DNA of 64,000 bases from Vampirovibrionales bacterium (GCA_029262635.1 JAJCZA010000007.1:56300-120299), one strand, 5' to 3'. Shown: positions 8,297-17,810, numbered from the stretch's first letter. A program made the numbers and translations. Notes: generated from the sequence alone by a model not told the origin.

Positions 8297-8532
8297 ACGA
8301 AACAACCGTTCCTCTGCGTTCTTTTACTTATCCCTTCTCGTCAAAGGGTCTCTGGACTCTTGCTATGCGTATCACTCGCGTCTCTAAAAACATATCGACC
8401 ACAATATAAAAAGATTTAACTAATATATCTAAACTGTTACATTCAAAAACCGTCCTCTGTTAACAATTTTTATTTATGATGAGTTTTGTACTAGCATGTT
8501 CTCGTTTTCACACTACAATCACAGGTTTTTCT

Positions 8533-8880
8533 ATGGCTCACATTAAAAAACTTTCTTTTACTTCCTTTCCTGAAGCTCTACTAAGCGGGTTTATTCCTTA
8601 CCTCTTGCTTCTCACCCTTTCTATGACCGACTTGTTTATGACCCAAGCCTTACTTCAAAGCGATGAAGCAATTATTGAGGGAAATCCCATTATGTCCCTG
8701 ACACTACAAGTGGGAAGCGTTTCTTTCATCTTAGCAAAATTAGGGCTCACGCTTGGCGGCTTAGGAATTTTAAGATTGTGCCAGCCCTTTCGCCCTACTC
8801 TTGTCGAACGGGTTCTACTTTTTCTCATGGGTGTCTACGCCATCGTTGTGTTTTACGAAATTATCCTGCTCTTTAGATAA
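8533..8880 (+). CDS. DUF5658-like integral membrane protein
   Basis: 115 residues from MAHIKKL (8533). Three to four hydrophobic helices, with the pattern MTDLFMTQALLQ then EGNPIM then FILAKLGLTL, which fits the small membrane family DUF5658 (conserved D..T, E-NP and K). Function unknown. An upstream in-frame ATG at 8476 would add a non-conserved leader. It stands alone between divergent promoters. Confidence 0.55.
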   Translation: MAHIKKLSFTSFPEALLSGFIPYLLLLTLSMTDLFMTQALLQSDEAIIEGNPIMSLTLQVGSVSFILAKLGLTLGGLGILRLCQPFRPTLVERVLLFLMGVYAIVVFYEIILLFR

Positions 8881-9031
8881 AAATAAGAGTAGAAAGCTGG
8901 AATCACTTTGTTTGTTCACTTAAACGTCTTCGAGCAAGGTGTCATATGACGGGTTTAATACCGGTTAAAAAATGCTAGGATAAAGTAAAGACCCTCAGGA
9001 TATTAAAACAGGTCGCACTGGAATTTAAACG

Positions 9032-9781
9032 ATGCAGAAAAAAAAGATTGGCATTTTTCTAATCCATGGACTGATGGGCTCTCCCCGAGAGTATCACCAC
9101 CTAGAACGCTCGCTCATTCAGCGAGGGTATCGAACACGAGCCATTAGCCTACCTGGCCATGGCGATCTACGACACCGTCCACTTCATGAGTTTTCCAGCG
9201 AAGCCATGATCCAGCACTGCCTTCGCGAGTACGATGCTTTTGCCGAACAGTGTAACCATGTGGTGATTATTGGTCACTCCTTGGGGGGAATCTGCACTTT
9301 ACTAACCGCATCACACCAACCTCGAAAGCTAAGGGGCATTATCTCTCTAGCCGCACCCTTTGAGCATGCTTATAATCTAAACAGAACCATGGAACTGCTC
9401 AATGTGCCGCCTGATATCCTTCTGCAAGGCATCCGGTACGTGTCGGATCAATACACCGGCTTTGAGCGGCCCGAGTTCCACCCTTGGATGTTTCATCGGC
9501 TAATCGAAGAGGGGAATCAGATGCTGAATGCCCTTTCCGCTCAAATCAGACACATTCAGGTTCCTGTTCTCTTGGGCCATTCTATTTATGATCTGACAAT
9601 TCCTTACAATGAGATGGAGAAGCTGGAAACGAACCTGAAAAACGCACCGAAAATCGTGACCCATACCTTTGAGCGTTGCGGGCACCAGGTTTTTCCAAGT
9701 TCTCACGAAAGTAAAAACGCAGAATCCCTCATTTTCTCTTTCTTAGAAGATGAAAATCTCATTCGCCCGATTCACCTTTGA
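9032..9781 (+). CDS. Alpha/beta hydrolase, carboxylesterase/monoacylglycerol-lipase type
   Basis: 249 residues. The protein has the complete serine-hydrolase layout: oxyanion region FLIHGLMGSPREY (about 9-21), LPGHGD, nucleophile GHSLGG (Ser near 88), acid in HSIYDLTIPY (Asp near 188) and His in ERCGHQVF (about 218). No signal peptide, so cytoplasmic. Size and motifs resemble Est30-type carboxylesterases, which cleave short acyl esters. Unlike the hydrolase at 2519-3529, it keeps Ser. Confidence 0.85.
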   Translation: MQKKKIGIFLIHGLMGSPREYHHLERSLIQRGYRTRAISLPGHGDLRHRPLHEFSSEAMIQHCLREYDAFAEQCNHVVIIGHSLGGICTLLTASHQPRKLRGIISLAAPFEHAYNLNRTMELLNVPPDILLQGIRYVSDQYTGFERPEFHPWMFHRLIEEGNQMLNALSAQIRHIQVPVLLGHSIYDLTIPYNEMEKLETNLKNAPKIVTHTFERCGHQVFPSSHESKNAESLIFSFLEDENLIRPIHL

Positions 9782-9828
9782 TTTACACCTTGTTATTAGC
9801 CAAGGTAGGCTTATGATATGCTGGCCCT

Positions 9829-10194
9829 ATGAAGAAATCGGCTCAACTTTTTATCATGTTCGCTCCCCTGACTCTAATGGCACTTGCCGTGGGGCTGGTC
9901 AGCTATGACTTAAAAAACCCGCTTTCTACCCAACAAGACCACTGTCGCGTTTTTGCCACAGGAAAAGAAGTTCAGCCCTATAAAACGAGAAAAAACACGC
10001 TCTTTGATCACGGTGCTTCAACGCTCTATGATATCGGATTCCTCTGTGAGAAGCGCGGCGCGGTTGTGATTAATGATCGAGAAATTTTCAACCAGAATAT
10101 GACCCAACCCGGCGCAACTGCCTTTATTAAAAAAAAGAATTATCGCTATTGGCCTGAAACCTGGCGCATTGAGGTGGAGAGAAAACACCACTAG
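9829..10194 (+). CDS. Membrane-anchored or secreted protein of unknown function
   Basis: 121 residues with an N-terminal hydrophobic helix (about 7-24, LFIMFAPLTLMALAVGLVSY) and an exported soluble part with two Cys (DHCRVF, GFLCEKRG) that could pair. Ends basic. It follows the esterase by 47 bp in the same direction and may be co-transcribed. Family not recognised. Confidence 0.6.
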   Translation: MKKSAQLFIMFAPLTLMALAVGLVSYDLKNPLSTQQDHCRVFATGKEVQPYKTRKNTLFDHGASTLYDIGFLCEKRGAVVINDREIFNQNMTQPGATAFIKKKNYRYWPETWRIEVERKHH

Positions 10195-10221
10195 TCATTC
10201 GACTTAAACAGATCTGCTTAA

Positions 10222-10256
10222 AAAAAGGTCTCGCCCTTAACAGCCGAGACCTTTTT
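10222..10256. terminator. Bidirectional intrinsic terminator
   Basis: AAAAAGGTCTCG (10222-10233) pairs perfectly with CGAGACCTTTTT (10245-10256) over 12 bp, with an 11-nt loop. It sits between convergent genes and gives a U-tract on both strands. Confidence 0.85.
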
Positions 10257-10288
10257 AAAATCATATTTAACCCGATTAATAAACACGT

Positions 10289-11911
10289 TTATTTTTGCGT
10301 TAAAATACCCGGTTTTAATTTAATCGCAACTTGGGCTTTAAATCCTTTTTCTCCTTCCGAGTCAAAGGTTCCAGCCAGCCCTTCCACTTGCTCGTCCGCA
10401 TTATTCATATCCATAAAAAACATGGTAATGCCTGTTTTAGGTAACGAGCCTGTTATTTCTTTAAACAGAGCGGAATCGTGTAGAGGCGGCGATTGATGTT
10501 TATTGACATTAATCAAAGCATCCATCTCAACCGGATCCGTCACAGCAATCATGCCGCTACCCAACTGGGCGACACTAATCCGTTGGGGCTGTCCAGGAGC
10601 TACAAACGTATCAATCGAAACATCACCGACTTGCTCGTTTTTGTGCTGAACCGGCAACATTCCCCCGGATGCAACCGTCACCAGTTTTTTCAGGGTGCCT
10701 GCCTTGGTGGTATTGTCCGCGGTTAACAACATGGGCGTGTTTTTATTTTCTTCCAACGCCCCTTGGCCTTTTCGAACCGCCAACACCACTTCTTCATGGA
10801 AAAAGCCAATAATATCTTTTTTCAGGTCAATTTCCATCATCCCTAACATAAATTGAGCACCGGCCAACTGCTTTTGAAACTCAGCATTGTCCTTTCCATA
10901 TTGCTCAATACCGATGTTAATCAAATCATCGACCCGTCCCAGCGAAACAAACAATTGAGTATCCTCTGGAAGTGCGTTGGGCGCTTTAAAATTATTTTTA
11001 TCCGAAGCTAAAAAGCCTCGGACGGTTTCTTGAAGTTTTTCGTTTTTAACTTGATCAATAAAGACCGGTGCATACACATCCCACAGCATCATATTTTTCG
11101 ATGCTTCCAGACGCCCAGCACCATAGACATAAGGAACCATCTCCTGAATATCCTGAAGCTGTTTGTTGGCCTGAGCGGGAAGTTCAGAGTAATTAGCCAC
11201 AATCGTCGCAATTCGATCTTCAGGTAGATTGGCCAACCCTGTTTGATGCGCCGCTAAATTTAAAATGTGCTCTTCTTTCCCCATGATGTGATCCAAGGCT
11301 TCGCCCATGGCCGTTTGGCCCGACGTCACCATCAGGTTTTTATCGTAAATAGCCAAGGACAGTTCCTTGTCCTCTTCCGAAGTTAAAACCGTAATCCCCT
11401 CATAAACGGTCGATTCAAAATCTTCTGCGGTTTTTTCAAGCTTGGTAATCAGGGTTTCCAAAGTCATTTCCGGATCCCGCAACGGAATCACAGCCAAAAG
11501 GTGTCCCTCTTTAAAGCTATTCGATACGGAGGTCGATGTTTGACCAGATTCTTTTTGCTCTTTTGCCCAGGAACCCAAACTTAAGTGGGGTTTAAAAAGG
11601 ATTGTAAAATCTTTGGCAATAATGGTATCAGCCAGCCCTTTGGAATGCTCGGGCACCGGAAGGTTATTATTTTTAAAAACCGCTTCCGCTTTGGCTTCCT
11701 GATTTTTATAAAACATCAAGGCATTTTCCGCCAATTCGTCTCCAGGCTCCAACTCCATAAAAAAGACAGCATTTTTGGGATAGTAAACATACAAGCCTTC
11801 TTTTTGAGGCTTACTCAGAAAAAGAAACGCGCCGACAGCAATCACCGCCAGAACTAAAACACCGATAACAACAGGTAATATTGAACCTGACTTCTTCTCT
11901 GGACTGACCAC
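10289..11911 (-). CDS. DUF3352 domain protein, membrane-anchored
   Basis: 540 residues. One N-terminal transmembrane helix (about 11-32, ILPVVIGVLVLAVIAVGAFL) is followed by YYPKNAVFFMELEPGDE, which matches the start of DUF3352, a family found mainly in cyanobacteria. The rest is a long soluble alpha/beta region facing outward. Function unknown. Its presence supports a cyanobacterial-lineage host. Monocistronic, ending at the shared terminator. Confidence 0.75.
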   Translation of the reverse strand: MVSPEKKSGSILPVVIGVLVLAVIAVGAFLFLSKPQKEGLYVYYPKNAVFFMELEPGDELAENALMFYKNQEAKAEAVFKNNNLPVPEHSKGLADTIIAKDFTILFKPHLSLGSWAKEQKESGQTSTSVSNSFKEGHLLAVIPLRDPEMTLETLITKLEKTAEDFESTVYEGITVLTSEEDKELSLAIYDKNLMVTSGQTAMGEALDHIMGKEEHILNLAAHQTGLANLPEDRIATIVANYSELPAQANKQLQDIQEMVPYVYGAGRLEASKNMMLWDVYAPVFIDQVKNEKLQETVRGFLASDKNNFKAPNALPEDTQLFVSLGRVDDLINIGIEQYGKDNAEFQKQLAGAQFMLGMMEIDLKKDIIGFFHEEVVLAVRKGQGALEENKNTPMLLTADNTTKAGTLKKLVTVASGGMLPVQHKNEQVGDVSIDTFVAPGQPQRISVAQLGSGMIAVTDPVEMDALINVNKHQSPPLHDSALFKEITGSLPKTGITMFFMDMNNADEQVEGLAGTFDSEGEKGFKAQVAIKLKPGILTQK

Positions 11912-12009
11912 GGCCTGACTCCTTCTGGCTTAACGCCTTCGTTTACATTTAAACAAGTAAGGGGATTTTATCCCTAAAGCCCAATTTTTTCAACCTGAAT
12001 CACCCCGGT

Positions 12010-12225
12010 CTAACCCCGGCGCATATAATAATAATCTTTGATGTGTTCTTCCGTCATGTTTGGCAACTTTTCCCGAAAGATAGCCAAAATCTCTTTATCA
12101 TCCATTTTCCGAACAATATCCAGAACCAGAGTTTTGACATCAAGCGTTTTCTCCAGATCTTCGCCCCCTAATAATTTATTTAATTCATCTTCGGTCATCT
12201 TCTTATTTATTCCCAGGTATTCCAA
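12010..12225 (-). CDS. Small acidic helical protein, unknown function
   Basis: 71 residues, highly charged and predicted helical (MTEDELNKLLGGEDLEK ... EEHIKDYYYMRRG). No Cys, no membrane segment. It lies between the TIGR02757 and DUF3352 genes on the same strand. The start could be the internal Met at position 10. Composition and codon use look coding, but no family is recognised. Confidence 0.5.
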   Translation of the reverse strand: MEYLGINKKMTEDELNKLLGGEDLEKTLDVKTLVLDIVRKMDDKEILAIFREKLPNMTEEHIKDYYYMRRG

Positions 12226-12278
12226 TTAACTCTCTGTCTGTTTCTAAAATTATACCGGGCTTCCGCCATAAATAAAAG

Positions 12279-13136
12279 TCACCCGTTGATTTTATTTAGC
12301 GACTCCTTTATTTCCTCAGACTCCCCGGAAACCCCCAGACCAAATAGCGCAAAATCATACCGAACCGGATCCGCGGGGCAATACTCCTGAAATACGTTCG
12401 TCAAGCTCTCAGCACTTTGCCAATCATTGGCTTTACGCTGGAGCAAACCCAACTTTCTCCCCTGCGTCGCAACATGGGTATCTAGCGGAATCACTAATTG
12501 AGCTGGTGTCAGGGCTTTTTTCCACAGGCCCAAATCGACATTATCCTCACGAACCATCCAACGCAAAAACATATTAAACCGCTTGCAAGCCCCACCCCGA
12601 AGCGGATTCGCAAACATAAATTTCAGCCCGTATGATAATTCGGGTACCCGCTCAGCTTGTTGGCCCAAAGCATCCATCGATAGAAACCGTATCCTGAACG
12701 AATGAATTTTTTCCTTGAGGATTTCCGGAGACGCAACCTCAAAAGGGTCTTTATCAATACCAGAAGCCATAAAGAACGATTCCAGCGAATCATGGTGTCC
12801 ATAAACCCGCTGAAGCTGTTGAAACAACTGCTGTAAATCCTCTGGCTTATAAAAACGATAAACCCACCCCCGAAAAGCTTTCTGCCCTTTACTCTGGCTA
12901 TAGCTCTCCATGAATCCCCTTGGATCGCCATCCAGCCGATCGAGCAAATCGGTCATGGCTTTAAAAATAGATTCTCGACGTCCGTAACTCATTAACGCCG
13001 TGATAAACGCAACCAACTCACACGTTTGGGCATCGCTTCGATAGTGCGAAGGAAACCATAAAGGATCCTTTTCGATAAATTCGGGTGTCTTATAACGTTC
13101 AACCAGTTGTTCTAGCGTCTGTTTCACATGATTCAT
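12279..13136 (-). CDS. TIGR02757 family protein (DUF2400)
   Basis: 285 residues from MNHVKQTLEQL (13136); the longer ORF adds a hydrophobic leader that overlaps the divergent gene's promoter. Family blocks are visible: WFPSHYRS, ITALMSYGRRESI, GACKRFNMFLRWMVR and VIPLDTHVATQGRKLGL followed by DPVRYDFALFGLGV. The GACKR and PLDTH blocks resemble helix-hairpin-helix DNA glycosylases, so a DNA-repair role has been suggested for the family, but it is unproven. Divergently transcribed from the gene at 13218. Confidence 0.85.
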   Translation of the reverse strand: MNHVKQTLEQLVERYKTPEFIEKDPLWFPSHYRSDAQTCELVAFITALMSYGRRESIFKAMTDLLDRLDGDPRGFMESYSQSKGQKAFRGWVYRFYKPEDLQQLFQQLQRVYGHHDSLESFFMASGIDKDPFEVASPEILKEKIHSFRIRFLSMDALGQQAERVPELSYGLKFMFANPLRGGACKRFNMFLRWMVREDNVDLGLWKKALTPAQLVIPLDTHVATQGRKLGLLQRKANDWQSAESLTNVFQEYCPADPVRYDFALFGLGVSGESEEIKESLNKING

Positions 13137-13217
13137 TCTTATTTCACGATAAAGGGATTTCACTATACAATAGAACAAGCCTTCTTCTGAAATAAAAGCA
13201 AAAAGGAAAAACACACC

Positions 13218-13973
13218 GTGCAATCTCTTCACTTACGATACGGGCTTTCTCTTTATTTAGTTTTTATCCTGACCCTCACCGGTTGGAGTGAGCTGAAAGC
13301 CGATGAGTCTAAGCCCCCTCAACTGTTAAAAATGGGCACTTACCACGGTGACGAGGTGCAGGCACAGGATGGCGAACAATGGCTTGGGCTCTTTCAACTG
13401 ACAGGCTCCAAACAGTTTGAGTTACGCCCGACGACGCTTCGCATTGAAGCGGTTACGGATCCGGTTTTAGATGAAGCGGGTCAGCAAACCGGGAAAAAAG
13501 TCACGCTTAAAAACGAGTCCGTTGAACCACTCATCCTTGTTAAAAATATAGAAACAATTCGGATTGGAAAGGTGCCGACCTTGCGCGCCTCGTTTATCCC
13601 GTTTTTAGCCTTACACGGCGGCGATACCGCTATTAAAAATCAGAAACTTAAACTCAACTCATCGACCACCTTGCTGATTGATAGCTTACCCATCCTTGAG
13701 CCGAAGACAAAGAAGGCCTTTAAACGCCTCATGTTAACCCTTGTGGAAAGTGAGACGGCCCAAATGCTTTCCATCCCAACTATTCATTCGGATAGCGAAG
13801 GGCAACCCGGCCTGTTATGGGTTGGGGATCTGGATGATGATGGCTATCTGGATTTCCTCATGAACCTGAGTACTCACGCTAACGTGACTCATCTTTCCCT
13901 ATTCCTTTCCTCTTATGCAACTCGGGGAAACCTAATCAAAAAAGTCGTGGAATGGGTGACCACCGGTTGCTAA
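13218..13973 (+). CDS. Exported protein with calcium-binding-like Asp loop
   Basis: 251 residues starting at GTG, with AAAAAGGAAAA upstream. Signal peptide: YGLSLYLVFILTLTGWSELKA. The mature part is beta-rich, with a C-terminal loop WVGDLDDDGYLDFL (about 205-218) of the DxDxDG type seen in FG-GAP/VCBS or dockerin-like repeats. Only one such loop is present. Probably periplasmic or surface located. No specific family assigned. Confidence 0.55.
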   Translation: MQSLHLRYGLSLYLVFILTLTGWSELKADESKPPQLLKMGTYHGDEVQAQDGEQWLGLFQLTGSKQFELRPTTLRIEAVTDPVLDEAGQQTGKKVTLKNESVEPLILVKNIETIRIGKVPTLRASFIPFLALHGGDTAIKNQKLKLNSSTTLLIDSLPILEPKTKKAFKRLMLTLVESETAQMLSIPTIHSDSEGQPGLLWVGDLDDDGYLDFLMNLSTHANVTHLSLFLSSYATRGNLIKKVVEWVTTGC

Positions 13974-14093
13974 ATTTGTAATAAAACTTTATAAAGTAGA
14001 ACAAAACACCTTCCACTTTGTTTTTATAAAATCAAGGCAGGACATTTTTACTCTTATTTATTTTTTCAGGGTTAGGCAGGAGGGTTATTTCAT

Positions 14094-14504
14094 ATGGGGT
14101 ACGGGTTTAATCATTTTCAACCTTTTGGGTTTAGCGGCTATCAACATCCTATTATCGCAGGTCACCACCACGGACATCACCATGGGCACCATCACCATAG
14201 AATGCCCTTTTTTGGCATGAGTCGGCCCATGCCATATTACCAACCTCCTATCTTTGGCGGCTACGGAGGTTACGGCGGAGGATATGGCTTTGGTGGTTAT
14301 AGCAACAATAACTTAGGTGCTCTATTACTTGGCGGAGCCCTTGGGTATTTCTTTGCCAGTTCCTTCTCCAATGAACATCCATCACAACAAAGGCAAATGG
14401 GCAGCTATCCGCCACCACCCCCGTCGCCACCACCGGTTTATATTGAGATGCCAAGAAATACCACACCGAGACCCAACGATGCGGATAATGCGACTCAGCA
14501 ATAA
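14094..14504 (+). CDS. His/Gly/Tyr/Pro-rich low-complexity protein
   Basis: 136 residues with a strong AGGAGG site upstream. Order: an aromatic N-terminus (GYGFNHFQPFGFSGY), a His tract of 11 His in 16 residues (about 24-39), a Gly/Tyr-rich repeat (GGYGGYGGGYGFGGY), a short hydrophobic helix (LGALLLGGALGYFFASS, about 76-92) and a Pro-rich tail with PPPPPSPPP. The His tract could bind nickel, zinc or copper. The hydrophobic helix suggests membrane association. Not a known enzyme. It lies 37 bp before the caspase-like gene and may share its transcript. Confidence 0.6.
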   Translation: MGYGFNHFQPFGFSGYQHPIIAGHHHGHHHGHHHHRMPFFGMSRPMPYYQPPIFGGYGGYGGGYGFGGYSNNNLGALLLGGALGYFFASSFSNEHPSQQRQMGSYPPPPPSPPPVYIEMPRNTTPRPNDADNATQQ

Positions 14505-14541
14505 TGACCGTTAAAAGCAACAGTCAGAGGAAAGATACGCC

Positions 14542-15405
14542 ATGACATCCATTCATAGCGTTAGTACAGGGTCAACGTATCCTTCTCGCTCACCGAACAA
14601 CTGTAAAAAACGGACGCTTGAAGATGTGGGAATACAGCCACAGCCTAATCCAGCATCCTCTCAAATTCAGTGGGATCCCAAAACAGTAGTCTACGCTCCG
14701 GTCGGCCAATTTGGGAAAAACTGGATACTCCAACAAGAAGACGGACAACACTGGTCCTTTTACCTCCAGAATGCGCAACACTATATGGCGCATACCGAGA
14801 GTCTACAAAGCGCCATGACTCACCTTCAGCAAAATGGATATCAAACCCTAAGCTCTGAATACCTGGAACAGTGTGACTCGAATTTCAACCACCACCAGAA
14901 TCGCATTACCCAATACCCGGTTCAAACGCCGGGTCGTCAGCTTCAAGCGTTTCACAAAAAGGATAATAACAATCCGAAAAAGCCGCGATATGTTTTAACC
15001 ATTGGAGAAAACGAGACCAGCCGAGACCTGTTTCAATCATTTACTCAGGTCGCCCGTCAAAACTACGCCATTCCCGTCGAAAACACTCACCACGTGGATC
15101 AGATTAACCGGAAAGCCATTGAAAAGGGTGTCAAACAACTCGCAACCCTCGCTAAAAACTCACCGGAAGCAGAATTTATGATTGTTTACGCCGGCGAAAG
15201 CTCTATTCCCAAAGGGCAACGGAAAGACACAACCCAACCCGAAGGTTCCGCAGACTTTCTCATGTACCGAAGCCCGGTTAATGGCAATTTTGGCACACCG
15301 GTTCGAGAAAAAGAGTTGATCCAAATGATAAAAACCCACCTGCCCAACCGGCCCATCGCCTTTATTGCCGAAGGGTGCCGCTCTGGCGCCTTAATTGCCC
15401 AGTAA
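14542..15405 (+). CDS. Caspase-like (C14-fold) protein lacking the catalytic His
   Basis: 287 residues with an AGAGGAAAG site upstream. The N-terminal half is unassigned. From about 148 the pattern fits a caspase p20-like fold: YVLTIGENETS, a helix, a strand EFMIVYAGESS (about 211-221), and C-terminal IAFIAEGCRSGALIAQ with Cys at 279. In active caspases and metacaspases the His strand reads Y-x-GHG and the Cys strand D-x-C-x-SG. Here GHG is GES, so the catalytic His is missing, while the Cys is kept. The protein ends eight residues after the Cys, with no p10 region. It may be a pseudo-enzyme. The fold assignment rests on motif spacing only. Confidence 0.45.
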   Translation: MTSIHSVSTGSTYPSRSPNNCKKRTLEDVGIQPQPNPASSQIQWDPKTVVYAPVGQFGKNWILQQEDGQHWSFYLQNAQHYMAHTESLQSAMTHLQQNGYQTLSSEYLEQCDSNFNHHQNRITQYPVQTPGRQLQAFHKKDNNNPKKPRYVLTIGENETSRDLFQSFTQVARQNYAIPVENTHHVDQINRKAIEKGVKQLATLAKNSPEAEFMIVYAGESSIPKGQRKDTTQPEGSADFLMYRSPVNGNFGTPVREKELIQMIKTHLPNRPIAFIAEGCRSGALIAQ

Positions 15406-15406
15406 G

Positions 15407-16648
15407 CTACCTCGTAGCGGCAATCAGAGGTTCGCCCGGAAGTCCATCTGAAGGCAGTTCCAACCAATCCAGTACGGTTCGGCCCACATCCGCAAACGAC
15501 GATCGAGTACCTAAATTCTGAGGTTTCAATTGTTTATTGTAGACAAGAATCGGCACGTATTCCCGTGTGTGATCCGAACCCGGTGCCGTCGGGTCACACC
15601 CATGGTCTGCCGTAATCATCAACAAATCATCACCCCCTAAATTTTCAACCAGGCCCTTTAGCGATTCATCAATGGTTTCCAACGCCCGGGCATAGCCTTC
15701 CACATCGCGCCGATGGCCATAATTCATATCCGTTTCGACAAGATTTGCGAAAACAAACTGTTTATCGGCTTTGGCATATTGGCCTAATGTTCTTTGGGCC
15801 ACATCCAACTCATCCAGCGGAAGATTTCGGGTCACCAGCTCAGAGAGTACTGCCAGCCCATGGGCATTACTATCCGTGTGAATGGAGTGAGTGATACCGT
15901 CCTGCGCAAAGATATCCTCAATTTTTCCAACACCCAGAACAATACCCCCTTCGTTTTTAACACGAGCCAGAGCGGTCATTCCGGGAGGTGAAACGGCATA
16001 ATCTTTACGGGAAGCGCCTATTCGTTTAAAGGAACCCGGCTGCCCTTTGAAGGGTCTGGCAATAACCCGTGAAACTTCATGTTCACCACACAGAATCGAT
16101 CTCGCCTTTTCACACCAAAGATACAGGGTTTCCAATGGCACTTTGTCCACGTGTGCCGCAATCTGCCAGACACTATCGGCACTAGTATAAACAATGGGGA
16201 AACCGGTTTTCAGGTGTTCTTCGCCCAGCTCTTCAATGATTGCTGTACCGGAGGCGGGTTTGTTTCCTAAAATCTGGCCACAGCCGGTTTCACTCACAAA
16301 TTGATTCACCAATTCATCGGGGAAGCCATCGGGGTATGTGGGGAAGGGTATATCCAGATAAATACCGCTCATTTCCCAATGACCGGTGGTTGTATCCTTA
16401 CCGATGGAGCGCTCAGCCATTTTTCCATAGGAACCCAATGGCGAATCTACTGCCTTAAGCTGGCTCAGTGGAATAACATGGCCTAGCCCCAGTTTTTCCA
16501 ATGTCGGCAAGCGCAACTGCTCGGCATGTCGATCAATATTGCCCAACGTGCTACATGACAAGCTATCCGAAAAATTTTCAGCATCCGGCATCGCTCCGAC
16601 ACCAAAGGCATCAATCACAATCACAAATACTCGTTTTAGATGGCTCAT
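15407..16648 (-). CDS. deoB: Phosphopentomutase
   Basis: 413 residues, close to the family's usual 390-410. It interconverts (deoxy)ribose 1-phosphate and 5-phosphate in nucleoside salvage and uses two Mn ions. Metal-site blocks of the alkaline-phosphatase superfamily are visible: IVIDAFGVGAMPDA near the start, GKDTTTGHWEMSG with the phosphorylated Thr, MITADHGCDPT and SDHTREYVPI. It converges on the caspase-like gene, with one base between the two stop codons. A GAGGAGAA site lies before the ATG. Confidence 0.93.
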   Translation of the reverse strand: MSHLKRVFVIVIDAFGVGAMPDAENFSDSLSCSTLGNIDRHAEQLRLPTLEKLGLGHVIPLSQLKAVDSPLGSYGKMAERSIGKDTTTGHWEMSGIYLDIPFPTYPDGFPDELVNQFVSETGCGQILGNKPASGTAIIEELGEEHLKTGFPIVYTSADSVWQIAAHVDKVPLETLYLWCEKARSILCGEHEVSRVIARPFKGQPGSFKRIGASRKDYAVSPPGMTALARVKNEGGIVLGVGKIEDIFAQDGITHSIHTDSNAHGLAVLSELVTRNLPLDELDVAQRTLGQYAKADKQFVFANLVETDMNYGHRRDVEGYARALETIDESLKGLVENLGGDDLLMITADHGCDPTAPGSDHTREYVPILVYNKQLKPQNLGTRSSFADVGRTVLDWLELPSDGLPGEPLIAATR

Positions 16649-16749
16649 CTAAGCATTCTCCTCGTCCATTGGAAACTTTTCTCTTCTCAATGTAGAATAA
16701 ATCTGAACAGGCGTAAAGCCAGCCCTCAACAAAAACAGGATAAAACAGC

Positions 16750-17418
16750 ATGCTCCGTTTACAAAAGACTTCATCCCTTTTACTTATTTTACTTACGGCT
16801 TTTTTAACCCTTAGCCTTCAACTCACACCCAACGCCCATGCCTTGATCAAGATGGACAGGGAAGGCATTAATCTGGCCCTGAAATATGGTATGCAAAACA
16901 GCGGACTGGGCTTGTACACATTACTGGGCCCCAATTGGATTGAGGGGGCTGAAGGCACATTACTCAATATTTATACCCCTTTTATGATGCTGGCCAGCAA
17001 ATCAGCACGAGGTGGGTACCCAACCAACCCAAGCAATGCCGATGTTAAATCCGCCAGAAAACGATACCATCGGGTTATTCGAACCATCCGAAGCCCACGA
17101 GATCCCCTCCTTGTAAAATTTTCTGTCTCTATGTATGGCGAATCATCCAATTTTGCCTACCGAAGCATCGCTTACATTGAGGGCATTGGCCGGGGAAAAC
17201 GTTTTAAACTAAAACCAACCCGAAGTATTCGCCAGAAAATCGCTACAGAGGTTCCGGGTACCGATTTTAAGCCTTACGAAGCGATTAACTCCTACTATTT
17301 TGACTTTAACACCCTGCAAAACATGGACGAGTTTAAACTAATCGTAGAAGACCCGCGAAAAGACCAACGTGAAAAATCACGCCTGACCTTCAACGTCCGA
17401 AAGGACCGAATATACTAA
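16750..17418 (+). CDS. Secreted protein of unknown function
   Basis: 222 residues with a long signal peptide (SSLLLILLTAFLTLSLQL, cleavage near AHA-LI). The mature part is basic and has no Cys. It contains the block FMMLASKSARGGYPTNPSNADVKSARK, then a beta-rich C-terminal half that may be a small envelope domain (KFSVSMYGESSNFAYRSIAYI). No family recognised. Convergent with the HxlR-type regulator. Confidence 0.6.
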   Translation: MLRLQKTSSLLLILLTAFLTLSLQLTPNAHALIKMDREGINLALKYGMQNSGLGLYTLLGPNWIEGAEGTLLNIYTPFMMLASKSARGGYPTNPSNADVKSARKRYHRVIRTIRSPRDPLLVKFSVSMYGESSNFAYRSIAYIEGIGRGKRFKLKPTRSIRQKIATEVPGTDFKPYEAINSYYFDFNTLQNMDEFKLIVEDPRKDQREKSRLTFNVRKDRIY

Positions 17419-17435
17419 ATTATGCCCCGGCCTAA

Positions 17436-17810
17436 TTAAGGCTTGTAAGGATACCACTGATTCGCCCATGCGGTTAGCTCTGTCAAGGTATTGGCTAATC
17501 CTTGCCCTTTATCGGTCAATGCATACTCGACTCGAGGCGGAATCGTCGGAAACTGATGCCGACTAATCAGGCCATATCGCTCCAAGTGCTTGAGGCGAGC
17601 CGAGAGCGTCCGAGGAGAAATCCCGCTAATTTGTGTCTCTAACTCGACAAATCGCTGTTTCTCAAACTGATACAGTGCGTGAATAATCAGAAGCGAATAT
17701 TTATCCCCAATAAGGGCCATCGCACGCTCAACAGGGGACTCTAAACTATGAATTTTCTCGTTAATAAGCTGATTTAGATTCTCAGCAACATGATCTATGG
17801 TTTTAGACAC
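17436..17810 (-). CDS. HxlR-family winged-helix transcriptional regulator
   Basis: 124 residues. Typical HxlR layout: ALIGDKYSLLIIHALYQ (helix 1-2), FVELETQISGISPRTLSARLKHLERYGLI (recognition helix and turn) and the wing VEYALTDKGQGL. The Cys that senses electrophiles in HypR/YodB-type members, usually just before the G-x-K/R-W block, is absent (VERAMALIGDKY), so redox sensing by that residue is unlikely. A 290-bp AT-rich spacer upstream separates it from a small rightward gene and probably holds its operators; I see no clear palindrome. Confidence 0.85.
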   Translation of the reverse strand: MSKTIDHVAENLNQLINEKIHSLESPVERAMALIGDKYSLLIIHALYQFEKQRFVELETQISGISPRTLSARLKHLERYGLISRHQFPTIPPRVEYALTDKGQGLANTLTELTAWANQWYPYKP

